A DNA stretch of 64,000 bases from Clostridium sp. D53t1_180928_C8 (GCF_015667795.1 NZ_JADPEL010000001.1:202574-266573), one strand, 5' to 3'. Positions 47,034 to 56,783 are shown, counted from the stretch's first letter. Notes: generated from the sequence alone by a model not told the origin. A program made the numbers and translations.

Positions 47034-47801
47034 ATGAAAAATATATTAAAAGTCAATAAAATAGAGAAATACTACGGAAATAAAGATAACATTACAAAAG
47101 CTATTGATAATATTAGCTTTAGAGTAGATAAAGGTGAATTTGTTGGAATAATGGGACCATCGGGAAGTGGAAAAACAACTTTGCTTAATTGCATTTCAAC
47201 TATAGATTCAGTAACTACTGGAAATATAATAATTAATGATAAAGATATTACAAAGATGAAGTCAAAGCAATTAGAGAATTTTAGAAAAGATGAACTTGGA
47301 TTTATATTTCAAGATTTTAATCTTTTAGATACATTAACAGCTTATGAAAATATAGCATTAGCATTAACAATTCAAGGAGAGAAAGCAAATAAAATTGATA
47401 ATAAGATAAAAGAAGTTGCAAATAATTTGGGAATAGAAGAAGTGTTAAGAAAATATCCATATCAAATGTCAGGAGGACAAAAGCAAAGGGTTGCTTCAGC
47501 AAGAGCAATAGTTACTAATCCATCATTAATATTAGCGGATGAGCCTACAGGAGCATTAGACTCTAAATCATCAAGATTATTATTAGATTCTTTTGAGAAG
47601 TTAAATAAAAATTTAGAAGCAACAATTTTAATGGTTACTCATGATGCGTTTACAGCAAGTTATGCTCATAGAATTTTATTTATTAAAGATGGTAAAGTTT
47701 TTAATGAACTTGTAAGAGGTAATGATTCAAGAAGAGAGTTCTTTAATAGGATAATAGAAGTTGTAACATTACTTGGAGGGGATGTAGAAAATGTATTCTA
47801 A
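47034..47801 (+). CDS. bceA: BceA-like ABC transporter ATPase
   Basis: A 255-residue ATPase of the MacB/BceA group. Walker A GPSGSGKTT, Q-loop FIFQDFN, signature MSGGQKQRVASARAI, Walker B LILADEPTGALD and the His switch VTHD are intact. It overlaps the permease gene by 11 bp. Together they remove or unload peptide antibiotics from lipid-II-cycle targets and signal to the kinase. Confidence 0.92.
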   Translation: MKNILKVNKIEKYYGNKDNITKAIDNISFRVDKGEFVGIMGPSGSGKTTLLNCISTIDSVTTGNIIINDKDITKMKSKQLENFRKDELGFIFQDFNLLDTLTAYENIALALTIQGEKANKIDNKIKEVANNLGIEEVLRKYPYQMSGGQKQRVASARAIVTNPSLILADEPTGALDSKSSRLLLDSFEKLNKNLEATILMVTHDAFTASYAHRILFIKDGKVFNELVRGNDSRREFFNRIIEVVTLLGGDVENVF

Positions 47802-49809
47802 AATTGCAATAAATAATGTAAAGAAGAGTTTTAAGGATTATACAATTTATTTCTTAACTATAGCTTTTGCAGTTTGTATATTTTATAGTTTTAACTCAAT
47901 AGATGCTCAAAAAGCAGTGCTGGAAATGAGTAAGAATCAAGCTGAGTATATAGAAGTAGTAAAAATATTAATTTCATATGTTTCAGTATTTGTATCATTT
48001 ATTTTAGGGGGACTTATACTTTATGCAAATAATTTTCTAATAAAAAAAAGAAAAAAAGAGCTTGGAATTTATATGACATTAGGTATGGGAAAAGGAAGAA
48101 TATCTAAAATACTTTTAAGGGAAACTCTAATAGTTGGAATTTTATCTTTAGCTGCTGGTTTAATACTAGGACTTTTTGTATCACAAGGATTATCTTTATT
48201 TACAGCTAAACTTTTTGAGGTAAATATGGCAGAGTTTAAATTTATAATTTCCACGTCCGCTATTTTCAAAACAATACTATATTTTGTAATTATATTTGGA
48301 GTTCTAATGATTTTTAACACAAGAATTATTTCAAAATATAAGCTTATAGATATGTTGATGGCAGGAAGAAAAAATGAAGAAATTAAAATAAAAAATCCAG
48401 TAGTTTCATCATTTATATTTTTAATATCTGTAATAATATTATTAACAGCATATTATGTTGTAATGAAAAGTGGATTAGATGTAAGAAAGTTGGGGTTTAA
48501 GACTTCAATAATATTAGGTATTATAGGAACAGTAGGTTTCTTTTATGGGATTTCAGGATTTTTATTAGCCTTAGTTCAAAAAAATAAAAATATATACCTT
48601 AAAAAATTAAATATATTTGTAACAAGACAAATAAGTAGTAAGATTAATACAAACTTTATATCAATGGCAGTAATTTCACTTATGTTATTTATAACTATAG
48701 TAACTCTTTCAACAGGATTTAGTTTTAAAAATGCATTAGAAGATGGAATTATAGCACCTTATGATGCAACAGTAAAATTATTTACTGAAGAAGGTGATAG
48801 ATATACTAGTGTTGAAGATGTATTTAAAGATTTAAATTATGATTTTAAAGATAATGATGTTATATTCTTTAATGGATATACATTGAATGGCCCTGATATT
48901 AATTCTATATTAAAAAATTATGCTGTAGGTAGTTTTAAAAAAGAATTAAATAATGGAAAACAGAGATGGGAATGGATTGATGTAATCAAAGTTTCAGATT
49001 TTAATAAAATAAGACAATTAAATGGGAAAAGTACATTTAAGCTTAATAGTAATCAGGTCTTACTTCTTTCAAACTCTAAGTCGGCAAAAGATTCAGTAAA
49101 AAAAATGATTAAGCTTCATGGAACTATGGACTTAAATGGAACAGAATATAGAGTTGCTAATACAGAGTATTTAGATGATGCAGTTCATAATTCGTCAATG
49201 CCAGATAATATTTTAACGCTTATAGTACCAGATGATTTTAGTGAAAATATAGAGTTAAGTTCTGCTTATATGAATGTTAATTATAAAAATCCTAATGATT
49301 CATCAAATGAAGAATATATGCAAAATGCATTTAAAGAAAGACGTGATTCAGAAAATAAAGAAATAAGTGATTTACCAATGATATCATATACAAAGCAGGA
49401 GGTATTTAATGAAAATAGCGGAATGGCTACAATGATACTTTATATTGGTTTATATTTAGGAATTGTATTTTTAATTTCAAGTGCGGCTGTTTTAGCGCTT
49501 CAACAATTATCAGAAGCTAGTGATAGTTCAGATAGATATAAAGCTTTAAAGAAAATTGGTGCAACAGAAAAAATGATAAATAAAACTATATTAAAACAAA
49601 CAACAATTTATTTTATAATGCCACTAGGGCTTGCGATAGTAAGTTCTATAGTTGGAATATCTGTAGTTAGTAAATTCTTAGAAGCATTTGGGAAAACTGA
49701 TATAGTACCAACAGCATTATTAACATTGGGAATAATTATTATAGTGTATGGTGGATATTTCTATACAACTTATCTTGGATATAAGGGTATAATAAGAAAT
49801 TCAAAATAA
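47791..49809 (+). CDS. bceB: BceB-like ABC transporter permease (FtsX family)
   Basis: A 672-residue permease with ten predicted membrane helices and a large external domain between helices 7 and 8 (about 325-545), the sensing region of Bce-type transporters. FtsX-type segments are at about 55-175 and 550-660 (KKRKKELGIYMTLGMGKGRI; SDRYKALKKIGATEKMINKT). It completes the RS-AB module. Bacitracin, nisin-like or host peptides are possible ligands; the sequence does not say which. Confidence 0.9.
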   Translation: MYSKIAINNVKKSFKDYTIYFLTIAFAVCIFYSFNSIDAQKAVLEMSKNQAEYIEVVKILISYVSVFVSFILGGLILYANNFLIKKRKKELGIYMTLGMGKGRISKILLRETLIVGILSLAAGLILGLFVSQGLSLFTAKLFEVNMAEFKFIISTSAIFKTILYFVIIFGVLMIFNTRIISKYKLIDMLMAGRKNEEIKIKNPVVSSFIFLISVIILLTAYYVVMKSGLDVRKLGFKTSIILGIIGTVGFFYGISGFLLALVQKNKNIYLKKLNIFVTRQISSKINTNFISMAVISLMLFITIVTLSTGFSFKNALEDGIIAPYDATVKLFTEEGDRYTSVEDVFKDLNYDFKDNDVIFFNGYTLNGPDINSILKNYAVGSFKKELNNGKQRWEWIDVIKVSDFNKIRQLNGKSTFKLNSNQVLLLSNSKSAKDSVKKMIKLHGTMDLNGTEYRVANTEYLDDAVHNSSMPDNILTLIVPDDFSENIELSSAYMNVNYKNPNDSSNEEYMQNAFKERRDSENKEISDLPMISYTKQEVFNENSGMATMILYIGLYLGIVFLISSAAVLALQQLSEASDSSDRYKALKKIGATEKMINKTILKQTTIYFIMPLGLAIVSSIVGISVVSKFLEAFGKTDIVPTALLTLGIIIIVYGGYFYTTYLGYKGIIRNSK

Positions 49810-50004
49810 TTTTTGAAATATGTAACATAAATGAAGTAATTAACGTAATATATATTAAGATTTATCTTATCTTTTGTGTAAAAAATAATAGTGTATCCTT
49901 TAAATAAAGTTACTAAAAATTTTTAATTAAATAACTAGAATTTTAAGTGAAGATAATTGTAATATAAGGCTTATCTTAAGAATTGTAATAAGGAATTTTA
50001 ATAG

Positions 50005-50046
50005 GAAATCTCATAGAAATTTTATAATTATCTATGAGATTTTTTC
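50005..50046 (+). terminator. Terminator after the Bce-type permease gene
   Basis: AATCTCATAG/CTATGAGATT stem and a TTTTTT tail, just before the converging gene. Confidence 0.8.
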
Positions 50047-50047
50047 T

Positions 50048-52495
50048 TTATATGCTAGGTGAAATATTATTTTTTATTAATTTAACAAAGGTATCAGGAG
50101 TTACAATTTTTACTTTAGAATTTTTGTTTAATTTATTTACAACGTAATTTACGTTATCCATTGTATTACTCCATACATGTACATATACAAAGGTATATGA
50201 ATTTGGATCTTTAATATTTGTGTAGCCTAATTCAACTCTATTATTAATATTGGCAATCAGTTCATTTTGATCTTCTAATCCACTCCAAAGTAAATCACGA
50301 CAAGAAATAATAGGTTTATTATTAGACCAAATTATTTTACCTTCATAAGCATTGTTTTTATCATAATTTAGGTAAAGAAGCCCATCTATATTAGAATTAC
50401 AAGTATATTTATCCCATAAATCTTTTTCATAAAAGGTTTCATCATCTAAAATTAATACAGAATGTTGATCTACCTTTTCCATATAATCATTAAGTCTTTT
50501 GGTATAATTAATTAGTTTATCGGGAGGGAATTTACTAGGATACATATATCCGTTTCCAGATGGAGAAACTACATAATTATCATTGTATTCTTTAAATTTT
50601 GAAACTTGGTAATATTTATTGAAAACGGTAGGAGATAAATAATATAATGATGGACTTAAAGACCATCCTAGATTAAACTTGCCTCTATTGGGAGAACCGA
50701 ACCAGTTTTTCGTGTTAAAGTTACTTCCTAATAACCATTGTTGATTGTCTCCATCTGACATGATGAATGTAACATAATGAACTCCATCTTCTTCAGTAAT
50801 TTCATTAGGTATGTTTTGAGTTATAGGAGTTGAAGGAAAAGAGCTTAATATAGAAAGATTATAAGACCAATCGGCAGCAATCATATCTAGTCCAAAGTTA
50901 GAGGAAAGCGAAACATTAGTATGTTCATCTGGCCCCCAACCTAATATTCTACCATTATCGATCATAGATCCGAATATAGATTCTCTTAGAGAAGTTTCAT
51001 TTATATCATCTTCATAAAAGATTAAAGACTTTGAAAGAATAGCATAATCTCTTAAAGACATATATTTATCACTGGGTAATTGTATAACGGTAGAATGATT
51101 TAGTCCAGAATTCCAAAGAGTTTTAAAGGCCCAAGATTTATCAGTATCCCTACAATCTTTAATTAAATTTGTTATACCATGACTATTTAAAGTATCTTCT
51201 ATGGATTCATCAATAGCAATAGAATCATTTAATGATGATAAAGTGCAAGCATTATTTATTGATGGTTCTTTTACAGTACTATATAAAGTATAACCATTTA
51301 TATAAGATTTGAACTTATCGATGAGAGCCCAAGGGTCTTTAATTATTTTATATTTTACACTATAATTTTTATTTAAATCTTTAAGCCAGATTTCATAATC
51401 AGGCTCACTAGGACTTAGTATATAAATTTGTTTTTCAGATTTAGATGATATTAATCCTTGAAGGGTAACTATCATTGTTTGTTCTGCTTTTGTCATATTA
51501 ATATCAGAAATAACATAAAGAAATTTAGGAATTACATTATTTTTTATATAAAAGTCAGTGTTTTCTTTGTAAGGGGTAGAAGTACATTTTAATGAATTAT
51601 TACTTTTATTCTCTAAGCTTAAAGGAGTAATTAAATTTTCTTTAGAAGATATAGAATTAATTTTAAAACAATTGTTATAAAATTCATTTAAAAAATTATA
51701 TCTTTTTCCAACATAGAAATCTACAGAGTCTTTTTGGCTAATACCTGCAAGTAAAAGTTGACGAGCAATGATATCATGTAGGTTTACATGATTACCATTT
51801 TTGATAATATCATACATTATCATGAAAGTTGTAGTTCTTCCTATGCCAGCTTTACAATGAAAGTGAAACCAAGTGTTTTCAGGGTTTTTCTTAACAAGAT
51901 CAATAAAATAATTAACCATATCTTCATTAGGTAAACCGCCATCAGTTACTGGAATTCTAACATAGGATATATTATTTGACTTTGTTAACGTGGATTCATC
52001 TTTTACTTTTTTGGGGGTTATTGTTTTGCTTTTATTGTGTAAAGTTAAAGGAGTATTTAATTTGATAGAAGTTAAATCTAAATTTTCCTTTTCTATAACT
52101 TCGTTTAAATTAAGCCCAAAGTTTGCATTGTTATTTGAGTTTGCAAAGCTAATAGCAATATCATTTATAAAACCATGAGATTCTTGACGTAGATCAATAT
52201 CTATTATGGGTAAATTAGTATCAATGTTTTCTAACATTAAAGGAATGTTAGGGGGAGTAAATTGACCACTTCCAGATATGTTTAAATCATTTAATCCTTT
52301 TGTATTTAACGATCCAAGTTCTGAAGCTTTTGATATATCTGTTGTTTTACGAAAGTTTTGTGGGAGTGTATCTGATCTATCTGAATCTTGTGTAATATAC
52401 ACATCAGATAAAGCATTAATTGGATAAGAAATTAATGTGAATAAACATAAAATCGTTAAAAGTGAAGTTAAATATATTTTTATATTTTTTTTCAT
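50048..52495 (-). CDS. Secreted fusion: PTP-like cysteine phytase domain plus GxGYxYP domain
   Basis: An 815-residue exported protein. Signal peptide 1-28 (cleavage near INA-LS). Residues about 40-290 form a PTP-like phytase: catalytic Cys214 and Arg220 in the P-loop HCKAGIGRTT, general acid Asp185 in IPVTDGGLP, and a PRGHIN-like segment near 105-115. Residues about 310-815 match GxGYxYP-type proteins (putative glycoside hydrolases), including the name-giving GNGYMYP at 647-653, plus FIMSDGDNQQW and FVYVHVWS. It has no LPxTG, so it is probably released. It may remove phosphate from inositol phosphates and cut a linked glycan; the second activity is unproven. Single gene, AGAGG before the ATG. 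Confidence 0.82.
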   Translation of the reverse strand: MKKNIKIYLTSLLTILCLFTLISYPINALSDVYITQDSDRSDTLPQNFRKTTDISKASELGSLNTKGLNDLNISGSGQFTPPNIPLMLENIDTNLPIIDIDLRQESHGFINDIAISFANSNNNANFGLNLNEVIEKENLDLTSIKLNTPLTLHNKSKTITPKKVKDESTLTKSNNISYVRIPVTDGGLPNEDMVNYFIDLVKKNPENTWFHFHCKAGIGRTTTFMIMYDIIKNGNHVNLHDIIARQLLLAGISQKDSVDFYVGKRYNFLNEFYNNCFKINSISSKENLITPLSLENKSNNSLKCTSTPYKENTDFYIKNNVIPKFLYVISDINMTKAEQTMIVTLQGLISSKSEKQIYILSPSEPDYEIWLKDLNKNYSVKYKIIKDPWALIDKFKSYINGYTLYSTVKEPSINNACTLSSLNDSIAIDESIEDTLNSHGITNLIKDCRDTDKSWAFKTLWNSGLNHSTVIQLPSDKYMSLRDYAILSKSLIFYEDDINETSLRESIFGSMIDNGRILGWGPDEHTNVSLSSNFGLDMIAADWSYNLSILSSFPSTPITQNIPNEITEEDGVHYVTFIMSDGDNQQWLLGSNFNTKNWFGSPNRGKFNLGWSLSPSLYYLSPTVFNKYYQVSKFKEYNDNYVVSPSGNGYMYPSKFPPDKLINYTKRLNDYMEKVDQHSVLILDDETFYEKDLWDKYTCNSNIDGLLYLNYDKNNAYEGKIIWSNNKPIISCRDLLWSGLEDQNELIANINNRVELGYTNIKDPNSYTFVYVHVWSNTMDNVNYVVNKLNKNSKVKIVTPDTFVKLIKNNISPSI

Positions 52496-52654
52496 TTGTA
52501 TTTACCTCTTATAATAATTTATTATTTATATAATAAGTAATTATAAGGTAATTTATTCATAAGATACGATACAAAGATGAATGTTAAATTATGGAGCAAA
52601 ATTATAAGATTATAGATATTATAAAAGTAAGAGTATATGAGTAGGGAAGATATT

Positions 52655-53155
52655 ATGGCAAAAAAGAAAAAATGTAAAAATAAGAATAAAAAGAGCAATA
52701 CATATGATAATAGCAATAGTAATTTTAGTAATGATTATGAAATGTCTGAATTTGATATTAAGAGTCTGAAGTTATTGCAATTACAGATATTGGTTATATT
52801 TACAAATATATATGCTAACTTTATTTTATATATAGCTAGTATACAGGGGATTGAAGTTATTTATAGTAAATACAATGATAATGATGATAATGAATATAAA
52901 ATATCACCAGATAAAACTGCTTTAGAAGGATTGTATATTTTTTTTACAACTCAATTAATATTGGCTAGTATAGCAATTACTAAATATAACATGTTATATG
53001 AAAGAAAACAGAAAGGTGAAATTAGTTATTCACTTGAACCAAATGTGAATATTGTTATAGCTAATATAATAAACATAATATCAAATGTTTATCTTGTAAC
53101 AGGAGCGGAAGGGATTTATGCCAGAGAAAATAATCAACCGATTGTTGGAGTTTAA
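52655..53155 (+). CDS. Short orphan membrane protein, relative of the 23.8-kb gene
   Basis: A 166-residue protein of unknown function. The ATG at 52655 follows GGGAAG. A Lys/Asn-rich N terminus (1-32) leads to an acidic EFDIK stretch, membrane segments at about 42-65, 87-105 and 128-148, a loop ERKQKGEISYSLEP between the second and third, and the end NNQPIVGV. The order matches the 276-residue protein at 23.8 kb apart from a missing middle region. It lies between convergent secreted-protein genes. Confidence 0.72.
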   Translation: MAKKKKCKNKNKKSNTYDNSNSNFSNDYEMSEFDIKSLKLLQLQILVIFTNIYANFILYIASIQGIEVIYSKYNDNDDNEYKISPDKTALEGLYIFFTTQLILASIAITKYNMLYERKQKGEISYSLEPNVNIVIANIINIISNVYLVTGAEGIYARENNQPIVGV

Positions 53156-53163
53156 AATGAATT

Positions 53164-53210
53164 AGCTAAGAATAAAATAAGTAAATACTTATTTTACTCT
53201 TAGCTTTTAA
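53164..53210. terminator. Bidirectional terminator
   Basis: A 20-bp stem with one mismatch (53164-53183 with 53186-53205) between the orphan membrane gene and the lipoprotein gene. Confidence 0.8.
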
Positions 53211-53239
53211 ATGGCTAACTTAACCAAAATTTAATTAAG

Positions 53240-53800
53240 TTATTTTATACCTAATTTATCTTTAGCATTATCTATTAGGTTTTTTAAATCTAATCTAGCA
53301 TTATGAGCACCTAATGTAAGGGTTCTTAAACCTTTTACGACTTCATCTTTTGATAAAGTTGCATAATCCTTAGCCTTTTCAGTAAAGGAACCAGTATAAT
53401 CATCTACGGCAATAATAGCTTTATCAGTAGCAGTAATTACTTCTTGATTATATTTATCAACCTCATCATTGCCTTTAGCGACATTATTTTCTAAATCATT
53501 CTTGAAAGCTTCTAAATTAGTTTTTAATTTAGTATAATCATCGTTATATGTAGTTATGAATTCATCATATGTACCATCGTAATTAAAATTATCTACAAAT
53601 ATATCATATGTAGTATCGATATCGTTATTTCCAAAATAATGATTAAATCTTTCTGTTAAGTAATCATAGTATTCTTGATTTGTAGGTGAATTTTTAGTAT
53701 TAGTAGAGTTGTTAGAACTATTAGTACTATTACAGGAAACTAATCCAAATAGTAATAAAGATAATAATAGTAATGACAATGTTTTAAATTTTTTATTCAT
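53240..53800 (-). CDS. Lipoprotein of unknown function
   Basis: A 186-residue lipoprotein: LLLLSLLLFGLVSC with lipidated Cys23, a Ser/Asn/Thr linker (24-42), then a helical domain with three predicted long helices (about 45-180), much like small surface lipoproteins that bind partners by helical bundles. The second ATG (53800) is at the right distance from AAGGAG; the first is too close. No family is recognised. Confidence 0.75.
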   Translation of the reverse strand: MNKKFKTLSLLLLSLLLFGLVSCNSTNSSNNSTNTKNSPTNQEYYDYLTERFNHYFGNNDIDTTYDIFVDNFNYDGTYDEFITTYNDDYTKLKTNLEAFKNDLENNVAKGNDEVDKYNQEVITATDKAIIAVDDYTGSFTEKAKDYATLSKDEVVKGLRTLTLGAHNARLDLKNLIDNAKDKLGIK

Positions 53801-53809
53801 TTGAAACAT

Positions 53810-54171
53810 CTCCTTAAAATTTACTTTGTATCTATAGTTTGCTTAAGATAGATATTTGTATTCATTTAATTTTAAGAAGAAATGAAATAAACTTAGAATT
53901 ATAGTGAGAATGAAAAATCGAATAGTACTTTTCTGGGAAGCGGTGAAATTTTCGCTTTGAATTTACATCATTGATTCCGTAAAATTATTAACTTCTACAG
54001 CTTAATTTCAATGCTTCCCTAAAAATTAATATTTCACTTTTCTCTTCAATATTTTTTCTTAGTTCTCTACCTTATAGTTAACGACTCTTGCTGCAAATCT
54101 ATATGATTAGTTGTTAACTTTAGGATGACTTAGATTTAAATTATAGAGTTAAGCTTTAGTTCGCAGTTTAG
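53810..54171. other. 362-bp gap with interleaved inverted repeats
   Basis: GGGAAGC (53935-53941) is complementary to GCTTCCC (54013-54019), and GTGAAAT (53943-53949) to ATTTCAC (54031-54037). The order of the four arms allows a pseudoknot on either strand. It lies upstream of the lipoprotein gene and after cysK, both on the minus strand. No open frame of note is present. Confidence 0.4.
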
Positions 54172-55179
54172 TTATAGAGTTCGTAAATTAATAAGTTTAA
54201 CGTGAGAAGAAATAAAGTCATCTTTAGCAGGTTCTTTATTCATTAAATCAGTAGAAATGTATTTTTTATTATCATCAGCAAAAATAGTAACTACACCAGA
54301 AAGTGAATTGTTTAAATTTAAGGCTTTAATAGCGCCTATAAAATTAGCTCCTGATGAAATTCCAACACCAAGTCCTAATTCTTTAGATAGCATTTGAGCC
54401 ATAAGTATAGCATCACCATCATCAACACTTATAATTTCATCTAATTGATTTAAATCAACTATTGGGGGGATGAATTCATCAGAAATTCCTTGAATACGAT
54501 GATAACCAGTATGAGTACCAGTTGAAAGTGTTGGAGAGGATTCAGGTTCAATTGGATAGGTTTTTAAATGGTGATTTTTTTCCTTTAGAAATTTAGATAT
54601 TCCCATTATTGTCCCACCAGTACCTACACCAGAAACAAAAATTGAGGGTGTTAAGTGATGTCTTTTTAAAGTTGAATATATTTCAGGTCCGGTAGAATAA
54701 TAGTGAGAATAAATATTGTCTGAGTTTGAAAACTGCTGAGGCAAAAATATGTTAGGACAATTGGCTTTGCATTGTTCAGTTAAGGATATACATTTTAAAA
54801 ATCCACCATCACTTTTTGAAACTAAATGTAATTTAGCATTATAGCTTTCGAGCAATTTAATTCTTTCTGAGCTCATCCAATCTGGCATATATATATGAAC
54901 ATTATGTCCTAAATAACTGCCAATTGCTGCAAAAGATATACCGGTATTACCACTAGTAGCTTCTAAAATTAAGTCATCCTCGTTAATTTTTTTATTTATA
55001 TAGGCATGCTTTAACATATATATAGCAATTCTATCCTTAATGCTACCAGTTAAATTATAATACTCAAGTTTAGCATAAATTTTCATTTTTTTTTCTTTAT
55101 ATTTAAATGAAATTTCAACTAAAGGAGTATTACCTATAAGTTTTTCTAAATTATTTATTCTACTAAATATGTCTTTCAT
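54172..55179 (-). CDS. cysK: Cysteine synthase (O-acetylserine sulfhydrylase) family
   Basis: A 335-residue PLP enzyme of fold type II. PLP lysine is Lys48 in LTGSIKDRIA; the substrate loop is TSGNTG (75-80); the PLP phosphate site is GVGTGGTIMG; the C-terminal SSGANF contacts the ring nitrogen. The usual reaction is O-acetylserine plus sulfide to cysteine. The sequence is more divergent than housekeeping CysK (the QF..N segment and C terminus differ), so a cystathionine beta-synthase-like or other beta-replacement role remains possible. It follows the symporter gene by about 90 bp on the same strand. Confidence 0.82.
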   Translation of the reverse strand: MKDIFSRINNLEKLIGNTPLVEISFKYKEKKMKIYAKLEYYNLTGSIKDRIAIYMLKHAYINKKINEDDLILEATSGNTGISFAAIGSYLGHNVHIYMPDWMSSERIKLLESYNAKLHLVSKSDGGFLKCISLTEQCKANCPNIFLPQQFSNSDNIYSHYYSTGPEIYSTLKRHHLTPSIFVSGVGTGGTIMGISKFLKEKNHHLKTYPIEPESSPTLSTGTHTGYHRIQGISDEFIPPIVDLNQLDEIISVDDGDAILMAQMLSKELGLGVGISSGANFIGAIKALNLNNSLSGVVTIFADDNKKYISTDLMNKEPAKDDFISSHVKLINLRTL

Positions 55180-55267
55180 AAAAACTCCTAAAAAAAATGC
55201 TTCAATAGTAATATATGAAATAACTTTTTGATTTAGTAAAAGTTATTTGATATATAATTAAAAAGAA

Positions 55268-56497
55268 CTATGTATTAGAGTTTTCTTTCACGAATTTAGA
55301 AATCATCATAGTGCAAACTGTGTTACCAGATGAGTTTAATAATGTGGCTGGTGCGTCTATTATAGTAGCTATAACAAGCATTATAGCTAAGCTTTCAGGA
55401 GGAAAACCAAAGATGCTTAAAATAAGCATTTCTCCAATTGCACCACCACCAGGAACGGCACCAACTACGGCACCGATAAGTAAGCCAACACCAAGAATCA
55501 TAAGTAATGTTCCAAGATCATTAGTATTTCTTCCGAAGATTCCAAATAAGAACATTATTTTAAAAATACCTCCAATTATAGATCCATCTTTATGAATATT
55601 AACACCAAGAGGCATAACTATATTTGCTAGGGTATTAGATACTCCCATTTTTTTAGCAGCTTCTATATTAACAGGAATACAAGCAGCACTAGAGCAAGTT
55701 GCTAAGGCTGTAACTGCAGGTGGAGTAGCATTCTTCCAAAATATTTTTACACCTTGTTTTTTACCTGAAACATAAGCATAAATAGTAAAGAATCCAAAGA
55801 AGTAAATAATAGAAACAATAATATATAGAATGAATACCTTTATATACCCGCTAAGAATTTGACTACCTAGATGAGCTACTACTGTTGCAAAGTAGCAACC
55901 AAGACCTAATGGGGCAATATACATGATTAATCCCATCATTTTCATAGTTACAACAGAGCCACTTTGTAAGAATGTTGCAAATGGCTTTCCATTTTCTTTA
56001 GAAAGCATAGTTGCAAATCCAAGAAGAATAGAAAATAAAATTAAAGCTAACATGTTGCTTCGAGATAAAAGTTCAGAAAAATCATTAACAGTAACACTTG
56101 AAACTATTTTTTCAATTACTTCAATATTTTCTTGATCTATAGAGCTTATAGAGTTAAGAAGAGTATTAAATGTAGATGAATCTAAATTATTAGTAGGATT
56201 AAATAGCTTAAAACTAATAACTCCTATAACTCCTGAAATAATAGCGGTAATAGCAAAAACTATAATAGTTGTCACTAAAATTTTACCAAGTTTTTTTGAA
56301 CTTTCCATATTAGCTATAGAAGAAGAAATGCTAAAGAAAACTATAGGAACTAATAGTGTGAAAATTAAGTTTAAAAATAAATTTCCTATTGGTTCAAATA
56401 TTATAGCTTTTTCGCCTAGGGTGATACCTAAAAAGCCACCTATTAGTATAGATACAAGTAATATTAGCGAAGAAGAATAATTTTTTAAAAATTTCAA
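55268..56497 (-). CDS. Dicarboxylate/amino acid:cation symporter (DAACS family)
   Basis: A 409-residue membrane transporter with about eight helices plus re-entrant hairpins. HP1 serine motif ALATCSSAACIPV, the VMPLGVNIHKDGS segment (usual xMPxGAtxN), and AVPGGGAIGEM and DAPATLLNSSGNTV are the substrate and cation sites. The start is TTG with AAAGGTGAG before it; no ATG fits. Substrate candidates are serine, cystine or glutamate; co-transcription with a cysteine synthase gene favours serine or a sulfur amino acid by inference. Confidence 0.88.
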   Translation of the reverse strand: MKFLKNYSSSLILLVSILIGGFLGITLGEKAIIFEPIGNLFLNLIFTLLVPIVFFSISSSIANMESSKKLGKILVTTIIVFAITAIISGVIGVISFKLFNPTNNLDSSTFNTLLNSISSIDQENIEVIEKIVSSVTVNDFSELLSRSNMLALILFSILLGFATMLSKENGKPFATFLQSGSVVTMKMMGLIMYIAPLGLGCYFATVVAHLGSQILSGYIKVFILYIIVSIIYFFGFFTIYAYVSGKKQGVKIFWKNATPPAVTALATCSSAACIPVNIEAAKKMGVSNTLANIVMPLGVNIHKDGSIIGGIFKIMFLFGIFGRNTNDLGTLLMILGVGLLIGAVVGAVPGGGAIGEMLILSIFGFPPESLAIMLVIATIIDAPATLLNSSGNTVCTMMISKFVKENSNT

Positions 56498-56560
56498 TTA
56501 TATCTCACCTTTCTTTTGTAAAATAGTATTTTTACAATACTTTATCTTTTGTATTTATAA

Positions 56561-56578
56561 GTTGATATCGCTATCAAC
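56561..56578. promoter_or_regulatory. Operator-like palindrome before the symporter gene
   Basis: GTTGATA-TCGC-TATCAAC is a perfect 7-bp inverted repeat in the divergent control region. A second inverted repeat AGTATT-N5-AATACT (56525-56541) lies closer to the symporter start. The cognate regulator is not known. Confidence 0.5.
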
Positions 56579-56651
56579 ACTTAATAGTATTATTTAATAT
56601 ATGTAATGTCAATAAACTTGCATATTTATATGAATAGTAATAGGTGAATAG

Positions 56652-56681
56652 GCCACTTGCATCTTTAAAAATGCCACTTAG
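56652..56681 (+). promoter_or_regulatory. LytTR-type direct repeats before the LytTR gene
   Basis: GCCACTT occurs at 56652-56658 and 56673-56679, a 21-bp period, which is two DNA turns and the usual spacing for LytTR dimers. Candidate -10 boxes TACTAT (56705) and TATTAT (56715) follow at activator distance. An extra ACTTGCAT copy lies at 56616-56623. Confidence 0.55.
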
Positions 56682-56783
56682 ATGTAAAGTGTGGAAAGGG
56701 TATTTACTATAGGATATTATATAAAATATAGAAATTATATTAATAAGTACTTATTATTTATAGATAAAAATCAAGGGGGAAAT

